Assembly: GCA_037102815.1 (NCBI GenBank) | Contig: BTPP01000011.1 | Span: forward strand, 310,001 to 374,000 | DNA: 64,000 nt | Direction: 5' to 3' | Source of the DNA: Neurospora intermedia | Lineage: Eukaryota > Ascomycota > Sordariomycetes > Sordariales > Sordariaceae | Shown: piece by piece, positions 51,701 to 60,706 of the stretch | How positions within the stretch are numbered: the first letter of the stretch is position 1 | Layout of the letters: each line of letters begins with the position of its first letter | The notes under the pieces: model-generated | What the model saw: the letters and a program-made list of their open reading frames with translations, nothing else | What the model was told of the DNA's origin: nothing | Database searches by the model: none | Made by a program: the position numbers and the translations under genes

Positions 51701-54676
51701 TGCCATTGTTCCCGGGTACGGCTCTGGTGCCGGCTCTGGTGCTGGTTCACTTCCCAGTGGCCTCACAGTTGTCACCATCACTCCCACTTCTGGCTCACCG
51801 TATGTTGTCACAATTCCTGTCGGCGGCGACTCTGGCTCCAGCCCTTCCAATGTCTTGACTGTCACTGAGGGTCCGTCCCCCAGTGGCTATGGAACAGGGT
51901 CTGGATCTGGAAGCTCCCCTAACAATGGCGAGTTCACTATCACCATTGATGGCACACCAGTCGTGGTTCCTCTCCCTCAGAGCAACCCAGGCGGCAACCC
52001 CGCCACTGGCTCCGGCCTCGTGACTGTCACCGAGGGAGGCAATGGCTTGGCCACTCCTGCAGCTGGCACAGTGTTTACTCTCACGCTCTCTGGTACACCT
52101 GTCGCCGTCACAGTTCCCGCCAGCGGTAACACGGCTCCAATCGGCCAGGGAGGCATCCTGACTGTGACTGAGGGATTGCCTTCTGGCTCACCATCCATCG
52201 TCACCGTTCCGGCCGGTGCTGGAGGCATCACTGCCCAGCCTTCTGCGACTCCATATGGTGGCTCTTTTCCCGGTGGAGAAGTCATCACTGTGATTGGACC
52301 TGATGGACATCCTACTGTTCTCACGATTCCTGGTGGCGGCAACCCAGCAGCCACTCAAAATGGCCCATCCAATGTGTTGACCATCACTGAGGGTGGTGCT
52401 GCTCCTACTGGAGGTGTCCAACCAGGTGGGAATGGTGTTGGCACTGCATTCACTGTCACTTTGTCGTCGCCTGGCAATGGGCAAGGCAGTGGACCCCAAG
52501 GCTCCGGACAGGGCAACGGTCCTCAGGGTTATGGCTCACCCAACTCCGGTCTTGGTCCTGTCTTGACCATCACTGAATTGCCTTCCGGAGCTGCCGGTGG
52601 TCTTCAACCCGGTGCGACTGGATTTGCCACTGCCCTCACCTTCACCATTCCATCGGGCTCTGGTAACGGACCCTTTGGTTCGAACAATGGCCCTTTCGGT
52701 TCCGGTAACGGCCCCCAAGAGTATGGCAATGGCCCTCAAGGCTACGGCTCACCCAACGCTGGTGTCGGTTCCATTTTCACCATTACTCAGGGAGGAGCTG
52801 GCGCGGCTCAGTCTAACGGTCCTATCTTGACCGTGTCGGAGGTTGTCCTATCGGAAACCATTCCTATCGGCTCCGGTCTTTACTCGGTCGTTGCATTTAC
52901 CACCACTCTCGGCTCTGGTTCTGGCTCTGGTTCTGGCTCTAGCCCAAGCATTGTCACCATCGGTCCCAACGGTTCCGGTAATGGCCTCAACTCTCCCTCT
53001 GCAATTGGCGGTGGTGCTTTTGCGACCACTTTGACTTTGGCACAGCCCTCCGCTGTGATTGCGACGGCACCTGCTCAGGGTCCTCAAGTCGTCACGGTTT
53101 TGCCTTCGATCTTCACTGTGTGGCCTCAGAATACACTGGTCACCACCACCTCGTGTACCACCAGCAATGGCGGCGCCTTCTTTGACCCCGGTCAGAACGG
53201 CGGCTTTGGTCCCTCTGTCGTTACCATGTGGCCGACGTACTCCATTGACACCACTTGTACCAAGTCCTCGACCAGCTATATCTCCGCCAGCGCTGTTACG
53301 CCAGCCGCGTCCTCCGAATCATCCACTGTATTGATGTTAAGCAGCTCAACCTTGGCTGTCATTAGCTCAGCGCCTTCTTTACCATCACCCAGTGACTCAT
53401 CTACCGTCCTGATGCTGAGCAGTTCCACCCTTGCTGTGATCAGTCCGGAGTCCGCGACTCCCTCAGCCGTTGCTCCGGAACCCGTTAGCACTGCATCCGG
53501 CGAACAGGCCATCCCAACACTGACAGCTGAGCCTCCCAGCTCTTCTAACGAGGGCCAAGCCATTCCCACTCTGACTGCCGAGCCTGCTGAACCTACCAGC
53601 GCTGCCGGTGGCGGTCAGCCTACGGAGCCTACAGAACCTACCGAACCTACCAGCACTGCCGGCGGTGGCCAGCCTATCGAGCCTACCGACTCATCTGGCG
53701 GTGGCCAGAGCATTCCTGTTGTGACTCCCGAGCCCTCCACCTCGTCAGATGAGCAGGCGACTCCCACATTGTCATTCGAGGCCCCGCCGGAGTCCTCTGC
53801 TGGTGAAGAGGTTCCTCCTCCCCAGACCGAGTTTGGCCTTGGCCACATTCACCCCCGTGCTGCGTATATTACCGTTATTCCCACCCCTTCCTCGGTTACC
53901 CCTGACTCGGTTTCTACGGCGTCTGTTGCATGCGGCTCAGTTGGTGATCGTGGTGGTTACACCTTCAGGGTGAGCTTGTCCTTGGCCCCTTTTCTGCAGT
54001 TCAAAATCACTGACGTTTGCTCCAGTTCGATGACATTCCCGCTCCCGAGACACTGAACAGCGACACCAACAGTGCCATGGTTGTGCGCCATCAGCCTGTT
54101 CCTCGCCCGTATCACCGCTTCTTGTTCTCAGATGACTTCCGTGTCGTGCCTCCACCTCAGTCGCGCTTTGTCCCGTCCTCTGGGTCCCAGATGGTTCAAT
54201 ACGATGGCGCATCCAAGAACGTTGCGCAAATCGGCCTCGCCCAGCTTCGCAACAACCCTTGCTTCCGCTTCGACTTCCTCGGTGTCAGCCTTGGTTGCAA
54301 CTCGACTGTTGAGCCATGCGTCTTCAACGTCAAGGGCATCCAGTGGAACGGTGTTCATGATGTGATCCAGGCGAACAAGACTCTTGTGGTTGGCGCTTGC
54401 AAGAACATTGACAGCTGTGTTCTCCGCCATCAGATTCTGGATTCCGCTGCTGCGCTACAATTCACCAACTTGACTGCAGTCAACATCACGATGACGGTTG
54501 CCGGTCAGCCAGTGACCTGGTGGGCTGATGACTTTCAGGTCGCCTGGACGGAGAATGACTGCTCCACTGCCGCATGCCGAGCACTTGTGCCAAACACCGC
54601 CTCTACTCCTCAAAAGCCTTGGGGTGTTTCTGAAGAGGCAAAGGCCAAGGGTCTTCGTTGGCCTATTCGTCGCTGA
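48732..54676 (+). CDS. Giant secreted Ser/Thr/Gly/Pro-rich mucin-like protein with Cys-containing C-terminal domain
   Basis: Three exons, 48,732-48,805, 48,881-53,969 and 54,026-54,676, with introns of 75 bp (phase 2, GTGAGT...CACAG) and 56 bp (phase 0, GTGAGC...CCAG with CACTGAC branch candidate), give 1,937 residues. Residues 1-20 form a plausible signal peptide. The huge middle exon is low-complexity: countless TVTVP/TLTVP/VTIT beta-like threads alternate with Gly/Ser/Pro spacers, a mucin-like composition expected to be O-glycosylated. Three related modules with an STCLTLT...LTVTVP pattern start at 50,430, 50,649 and 50,844. The last about 220 residues, beginning FDDIPAPE, are a compact domain with seven Cys in exon 3, a WWADDF motif and three N-glycosylation sequons. 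It reminds me of an uncharacterised fungal C-terminal domain (DUF7371-type), unchecked. No GPI-anchor tail is seen. Probably a cell-wall or extracellular surface protein. Confidence 0.85.
50430..50925 (+). repeat. Three-copy Cys-containing module within the mucin-like gene
   Basis: Equivalent CAGTC(G/A)AC(T/C)TGC starts occur at 50,430, 50,649 and 50,844 (spacings 219 and 195, both multiples of three). The second and third copies encode nearly the same LTLTGANGQPSL segment, and the first is more divergent. Internal duplication has therefore expanded the exon in frame. Confidence 0.8.
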
Positions 54677-55408
54677 AGGGCTGAGATGTCTGTCTTATGA
54701 CAAGTTGTTTGACTTTGATTCTGAGCGGTTCTATCACTCTTTCGTTTCATTTGTCCCGCTTGGGAATTGTGTTAATATTTCGAATACCATTTGCATGTTT
54801 TTTCGGCTTGTTGTTCTATCCTCGGGAAGAGGTGACAGTCGTGAAATTTCTTGGTGAATTGGCGGTCAGATAGAATTGTGCTTACAAAAAGGGGTGATTT
54901 TCACAAAGACGGCATGTAATGAGAGGTGGAAGAGTCGAGTCGATGATGAGTCGGATCTTCAAACTAATAGGGGAGCAATTTGTCACTCTCTGTACAATTT
55001 TGGCCATATTCTCATTGACAGCCATAATTCCAACTTGTTGTCGTGGGAAACCTTTGCCGCTGTGTTTTGTGTTGTTGCTCGTGGTGATTGCATGTCATGA
55101 CGCATTCCAGGGTCTCGTCATGAGATGCTAGTCACGGCAAACGAGATCAACTGCCTCCTAATCGAAGCATTGATCATGCTTGCGTCAAACGCCCAGCAGC
55201 TCAACCTTGGACAGTCACAATCAATTTTCACCATCCTTAAAGTCCAAGTCTGTAACTCATCATTTGCCTCGCCGAGGAACAGCATGGATCATACACGGGT
55301 CCATTTATATTGTATCAATTGTATCGATCTTTCTTCCTCATCCCTCATGCAAGAACATCCCTCTACCTGTCTTCAGTCAAACATCTTGCCCGAAGACTTG
55401 GTCTCAAT
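54677..55408 (+). other. Intergenic region between the mucin-like gene and the RVxF-motif gene
   Basis: About 730 bases hold the mucin gene's 3' end and the next gene's promoter. An in-frame upstream ATG at 55,310 would add 33 residues to the next protein, with a Tyr/Leu/Phe/His-rich sequence unlike the rest. No RNA gene or other signal was recognised. Confidence 0.45.
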
Positions 55409-56479
55409 ATGTCAACTCACGCAATTGAACGAAAGCCTGTTCCCTTGCCCTCAAGTGAGGTCCCTCCTCCACCACCAAAATCCGAAAAACGAGTTCACTT
55501 CGCAGCATGGAACGAGTCCGAGGGAGGACCTTCGGCCATTCCTCCCACGATACCTCCAATAGGCATCGTCAGTTCGCTCCGTTCACCAACCCCGGCTCCG
55601 CTTCAAAGACCTCCAACTCCAACCGAGTATTTTGATATGCCATATCCACCAGACACTTTTGACCCGGAGAGCGATGTGCTTGCTTTAAACATCCCCAGCA
55701 CGCCCCTTAGTCCGCACCCTGAGTCCCACCTTGCTCTTCCAACCGCACCATCAGAACTAGACGCCGAAGCCCGAGCACGAAACAAGCATATCTTTGCAGC
55801 GGCCACCAACCTCTCCAACGGTCTCACCCAGCTCGAAGTCCGACTAGGCGGCGTCGACCTCATCCCCGGTCTCCGCCAACAAGCATCGATTTCCCGCCTC
55901 GAATGCCAAGCTTTCTACAACTTTCTTTCTCCAGCCGACCAGGAACAATTTTTCGTCCAACAGATGTCCATCTTTGCTGCTCGAGTACATGCCCTAGCTT
56001 CAAGAACGGAAGAATGTAACTTGAGGATTCCGTGCGTGCAGGTACTTGATACGAGAATTGGTGTAGGGGGTGGGAAAGACGGGAAGAAGATGGTCGGATG
56101 GGAAAGAGGGGAAAAGGATGGACCGCCGAGTTGGAGGGATATGGCACTGGGAGCGGGGATTCTGGCGTGGGTGAGGAGACGGAGGGGGGTTTATGCTCGT
56201 CCTGGGGGGGAGGGAAGGAGGGCGATGGAGGATGGGGTTGGTGGAAGGGTGAGGAGTGAGCAGGTGGCGCTTTGGGAGGATTTAACGGGGGAGTTGAAGG
56301 GGTTGGTGGAGAGGCCTGAGGGCTCGTCCAGTGAAGGTGAGGATGTGGTTGAAGATGGGGATGGGGATGGGGATGGGGGTGGGGAAGCAGGAGGGGGGGT
56401 TAATGGGGGAGATGGCAAATATGGAGGGAAGGGAGTCGACGAAGAATCGGGAGCAAGATCAAAAAGCCAGGGTTCTTGA
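55409..56479 (+). CDS. Unrecognised fungal protein with N-terminal RVxF-like motif; 3' end uncertain
   Basis: A single open frame of 356 residues from the ATG at 55,409 (MSTHAIERKP). An in-frame ATG at 55,310 exists, but the added residues look like leader sequence. The N-terminus is Pro-rich and contains KRVHF (27-31), a match to the RVxF docking motif of protein phosphatase 1. A Pro-rich linker follows, then a probable helical core (about residues 145-215, from ARARNKHIFAAATNL to the FLSPADQEQF and EECNLRIPCVQVLD segments). The C-terminus is acidic and Gly-rich, encoded by GGGGAT repeats. Just past the stop, another frame (56,471-56,667) encodes a protein-like Lys/Glu/Arg-rich helix with a CRWCGER motif. 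A GTGAGG donor at 56,337 and an AG at 56,470 would join it in frame, replacing the acidic tail. I do not recognise the family. Confidence 0.65.
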   Translation: MSTHAIERKPVPLPSSEVPPPPPKSEKRVHFAAWNESEGGPSAIPPTIPPIGIVSSLRSPTPAPLQRPPTPTEYFDMPYPPDTFDPESDVLALNIPSTPLSPHPESHLALPTAPSELDAEARARNKHIFAAATNLSNGLTQLEVRLGGVDLIPGLRQQASISRLECQAFYNFLSPADQEQFFVQQMSIFAARVHALASRTEECNLRIPCVQVLDTRIGVGGGKDGKKMVGWERGEKDGPPSWRDMALGAGILAWVRRRRGVYARPGGEGRRAMEDGVGGRVRSEQVALWEDLTGELKGLVERPEGSSSEGEDVVEDGDGDGDGGGEAGGGVNGGDGKYGGKGVDEESGARSKSQGS

Positions 56480-57104
56480 CACTCTGGCACGAGATGTTAA
56501 GACGGGATGATGTAGTTCTGAGGAAGAAGGAGGAGTTGGTGAAGATGATGAGGGAGGGGAGGGAGAAGATGGAGAGGGGGGAGTGTAGATGGTGTGGGGA
56601 GAGAGATGCGGGGCCGGATAGCAGTGGTAGGCCTGGAAGGTGGTTAAGGAGGTTGAGAGGGCGGTAGACGTCGTCTTGGTATGACAATTCATCATCACCG
56701 AGGAGAAGCTGAAAAGTCGTGTTTGAGGGAAACATGACTGACGGGGTGGGAGCCTTGGCAGGCAACGGGAGAAAGAATGCTATTGTCTGTCTTGGTATGA
56801 ATGAGGCATGTGATGCATTGGCGATACTCTTTGTTCGATGAATAGGATGAACAGGTCGATGAACAAAGGCTGTTTGTTTGGATGTTCTATTTCAGGGACG
56901 CCAGCGGGATGCATTGCGAACAATGAAGGCTCTGCCCATGACAATAGGTGTGTTTTGCTGTCTTATTGAACGTCGCAAAAGTCAAAAGCGACGATTCCTC
57001 TTCTGTTTTCCATCCTGCATTCTTGGTTTTGAACGTGTTATCTTTTCCTGTAAAAGAGGAGCGCTCGTTGAAAGCCTGAAGTTTTACTACATGAACCGAC
57101 CAAG
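56480..57104 (+). other. Possible 3' exon of the preceding gene, then intergenic DNA
   Basis: Positions 56,480-56,667 may be the terminal coding exon of the preceding gene in an alternative splice model. The remaining about 440 bases separate it from the next start at 57,105 and contain no supported feature. Confidence 0.4.
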
Positions 57105-59032
57105 ATGTCCCGTCGATACCCCGACAGGAAGTATTACGACAACGACCGCGGTCTACCACCAAGACCACCACGTTCACAAAGAGACCAACGGGATGAAGAC
57201 CGTAGGGAACGTGATTACCCACCAGCGAGAAATTACACAAGTTCAAACTACAGCTCATCGTCGAGACGCAACCCTCCGCCGAGATCAGACTATGGCGGAT
57301 CGAGAAATTACCGTCAAAGATCCAGATCACCACCGCCCTACCCGCGAAGAAATAACCAGATTATCAACAATCACCAGCCAGGCGGCTTAAGGGCTGGTCG
57401 ATTATCCCCACCACCAAGAGAAAGACAAAACGACAGGTCCACATCTGGCAGGAACTCCCCAGCTCCAAGTACGACCAGTGGCAATCGGACTCCTGCACCG
57501 GCAAGAACAGCGCAGCCATCTAGGGCTCCTTCTCGCGCTCCATCTCCGGTTCGAGCTCCAGCACCAGCCCCTCGCCCAGCTCCAGCTCCAGCGCCAGCTA
57601 CCAAAGCCAAAGGCTTTCCAGCTCCAAAGACCAAGAATCCCCGAAACACATTCCACTTCCTCGAGCTCTCGCTCATTCCCGATGTCATCATTCACGATTC
57701 ACACATCTTACAAGATCTCGGACGATGCATGGATGAATGTGAGCGAGAAGATCCCAACACGCCATGGGAGGAACAGGAGAAGGGGAAGGAGTTCCTTAGG
57801 TGGTTCGAGGAGTATAGAAGTTCGGTGACGACGCTGAGGCCGGTTGTTCCGGGGGTGAGTTTTGGGAATCAGGTGGTGAGTACTTTTAAAATTTAGTATA
57901 TTGGTGAGAGACTGAGAGATAGGTGAGAGAGATGGGGATGAGATCATGGATGGGGTAAAATGGTGGAAGGGAAGGAATTTTGGAAAGGGGCGGGCATGAA
58001 AAAAAGGGGGGGGAGGAATAGGGGTAAAGAACTGGAAGGCGAAAGGAAAGTGGAAGAAGTATTAAGCTAACGACCAACCCACAAAAACAGATGCGCGACC
58101 ACGCCCTACTAGCAATGAAAGACATGATCCAGAAGAAGTTAACGAGGAGGAAGTTATTTACCGAGCTATACCCACAGCCTCTACCACCAGCAGAGAATGA
58201 GAAGGAGGGTACCAGCGATATCAAACCCAACTCCCAAAGTCCAGAACCCAAACCCACCATCGACGTCTCCACAGACGTCATCTGCCTCCTCCGCCCACCC
58301 CTTTCTAAACGTTCACAGTACATCACTTTTGCACCCTACCACCTTTCCTCCCCCTCCTTCACCCAGTCCTCTCCCTTCTCCTCTCCGACACAACCATCCC
58401 CCTCAAATATTTTAATTACCACCTCCCCAGCCCTAACCAACCTATCAGGCTCCCACCCCTTCACCCTCTCCTCCGCCCTTCCCGTTCTTTCCAGTTTAAA
58501 ACGCATCGCCTTCCTCTGGGACTCCGCCTCTCCTCCCAACGGACCCGGTCCATTACCCGCCGACTTGCCCTTTCTTTACCCAGACAACTTACCCAGTTTA
58601 GAAACGATTTATATCCTCCATCCGGAAATCAGACCGAGAAGTGAATGGTTCTGGGTGAGTCCCGAGTGTGATACGTTTAGGGGCGGGGAGGGGCAAGGGA
58701 GTGAGGCGTTGTTTGTGGAGGTTCGGGAGGGGGATGTTGAGGGGACGGGGACTGGACCCGGGGCAAGGATGGGGACGGAAAACCAGGGGACGGGGATGGG
58801 GAATCAGGGGAAGGGAGCACAAGGGAGTATGTGGGAGGTTTTGGGGGAGGAAAATAATGGTGGTGGGAAAAGGGATGTATGGGGGAGGGAAGGGGAGGTA
58901 AAGATAAGTGAGGGGGTGAGGGATGCGTTGAGGGAGGTTAAGGCTTTGGAGGGGTTGTATAATTCTGAGGGGGCGAAGGGAACACGAAGGATAAAAGTGA
59001 AGTTGATGGGTTGTATTCCTATTAAGACTTGA
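57105..59032 (+). CDS. Unrecognised fungal protein with Arg/Ser/Pro-rich N-terminal region
   Basis: Two exons, 57,105-57,875 and 58,091-59,032, with a 215-bp phase-0 intron (GTGAGT donor, AAGCTAAC branch site at 58,064-58,071, AACAG acceptor) give 570 residues. Residues 1-165 are disordered-looking: Arg/Asp/Tyr-rich, then an RSRSPPP stretch and a Pro-Ala repeat. From about residue 178 (NTFHFLELSLIPDV) the sequence looks folded, and the intron interrupts this conserved-looking part. The second exon has a Ser/Thr/Pro-rich stretch, an ETIYILHPEIRPRSEWFW segment and a Gly-rich insertion encoded by G-runs. RS-type and Arg-rich N-termini are common in RNA-associated nuclear proteins, but no RNA-binding domain is visible and no function is assigned. 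The start has A at -3; an out-of-frame ATG lies 14 bases upstream. Confidence 0.7.
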
Positions 59033-59324
59033 GAGGGGCTGCATGTGGTGATGGGAGGATATGAGCTGGTGAAGGAACAGGTGGGAAGGCGCGGGTGAAA
59101 CTTGAAGCCATGGACATAAAAGGCAGATGAAGTAGGTCCGGTGGTGAGTCAAAATAACCAAGAGTATAGACAATTGAACAGGAATAAACGTCGCAATTTT
59201 TGTAGCATAACTACCCAAGAATGAAAGCTTCTTCTTTAACATCCTTGTTATCCAAGACACCTTATGTACATCCTTTTACACCACAAACAACGACCACACC
59301 ACCCCCACCAAGTTTTCTTTCAGT
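59033..59324. other. Convergent intergenic spacer
   Basis: About 290 bases between two genes that converge on it. It must hold both 3' ends and polyadenylation signals. No specific site could be assigned with confidence. Confidence 0.4.
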
Positions 59325-60706
59325 TCAAGCGACCAACCCCTTCGCAACCCGTCTAGCACCATACTTCTCCCCAGAAGCATATGTACTACCCATCTCTCCC
59401 CACTTGATATTCGAAAACGTCACCCGCGCATCCGGCTTGTTCTGCAAAATCAGCTTCGGATCGCCCTCGGTCGCACTACACGGCCCACTGTCCCCGGCAT
59501 CCAACCAATTCATGAACCCGCTATCATCCGCCCAGATACTGAAAATCAGCACCATGCCCCTTCCCATCGCCTCGCCCATGGTCTTGAGTCCGCCGCGCTG
59601 CATCGTCCACGAAGAAGTCTTTTCGCAGAACTGCGTGCTTACTGAATCAGTCGATAAACTATCAACAGCGATCTTCGCGTTCTTGATCAGTTTTCCATTC
59701 TGAGACCACAACCGACGGATCTCCACCAACACGCCGTCTTCACGGCCATTATCGGTCATGAATTGTGTGGTGACGGTGAATTTCTGGGTGGTGTCAATGG
59801 TTTTGGCAGGAGGAGCAAGGCCGTAGAAGTCGTGGACTCCCTTCTGGTATTCGTTGTAGGTGCATCCCCACTGGTCGCAGACGCCCTGGGACTGGCCGCA
59901 CTCGGTGTCTCCCGTGCACTTGTAGACGCGCTCGATGGAGCAGGGGTGCGGGGTGAAGGACTTTGCGCGGGCGTTGGCTTCGAAGATGTCCATTTCGTTG
60001 CAGCACGCGCCGTGGGTTTTGTTGATGTTTGCCTGCACGTACTCGCGTTAGCACTTACGCACGCATAAAGGGAAGAAAGGAGACAAACCTCGCCATTGAT
60101 GAAATCCAACTTGGGACATTGCGCATCGCAATACCCCGTGCCATACTCCGCTCCCGCAGCGTTGAATTCTCCTCGTCCACCATCCATCAACATCTCACTC
60201 AAGTAAAACGCCCCGTTCATACCACAGGGCAAATTGCTAACGTCCACATCGAAAGAAATCTCCTTGCCCAATAACTTGACAGCTTCATAGTTCTTCCCGT
60301 CCTCAGCGACAAGATAAGTACGCGGCGAACTCGTCTTGTATTGTCCTGGGTTCGACGGGTCAGACACCCACTGGTTCAGCGTCAGGGCGTCTCCGTCGGT
60401 CTTGACACCTAGGGAAGCATAATCGACACCTTCGAGGGCACAGTTGGCTGCGCAGGTGGCGGCGTCGGGGCAGAGAGGACCGCCGACGGTGCAGGCGGTG
60501 GACGGGTCACCGATCTTGTGCAGGGGACGCTGGAAGGCGTCCAGGACGATGGAGGTTGAGACGGTTTGGCACCCGCCGGAGAGGGTGCAGCGCTGAGTGG
60601 GCAGTTTGGGGTGGGATTCGGGGGTGAGGGTGCCGATTTGTTGGGCGGAGACAAGGGAGGCGGTTAGGCCGGTTAAGAAGGCGAGTTTATGAACCATCTT
60701 GGGCAT
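59325..60706 (-). CDS. GH7 endo-beta-1,4-glucanase (Cel7B-like), secreted, no CBM
   Basis: Minus-strand exons 60,089-60,706 and 59,325-60,032, with a 56-bp phase-0 intron (GTTTGT donor, GCTAAC branch site, GCAG acceptor), give 441 residues. Residues 1-21 are a signal peptide ending in VSA, and the mature protein begins QQIGTLTPE, as in GH7 enzymes with N-terminal pyroglutamate. The catalytic signature is ACCNEMDIFE: Glu219 nucleophile, Asp221 and Glu224 acid/base by family analogy, with Phe where cellobiohydrolases usually have Trp. Also seen: DVSNLPCGMNGAFYLSEM, EYGTGYCDAQCPK and FSIWADDSGFMNWLDAG. The short path between CDAQCP and CCNEMD, without the long loop found there in cellobiohydrolases, points to an endoglucanase. 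It cleaves internal bonds of cellulose and related glucans outside the cell. No linker or CBM1 follows the catalytic domain. A second Met at 60,697 is an alternative start. Confidence 0.93.

Noticed and set aside
48887-53848. Long frames antisense to, or out of frame with, the mucin-like exon
   Set aside because: Regular Thr/Val/Pro/Gly codon repeats leave other frames open; these mirror the repeat and have no start context or domain.
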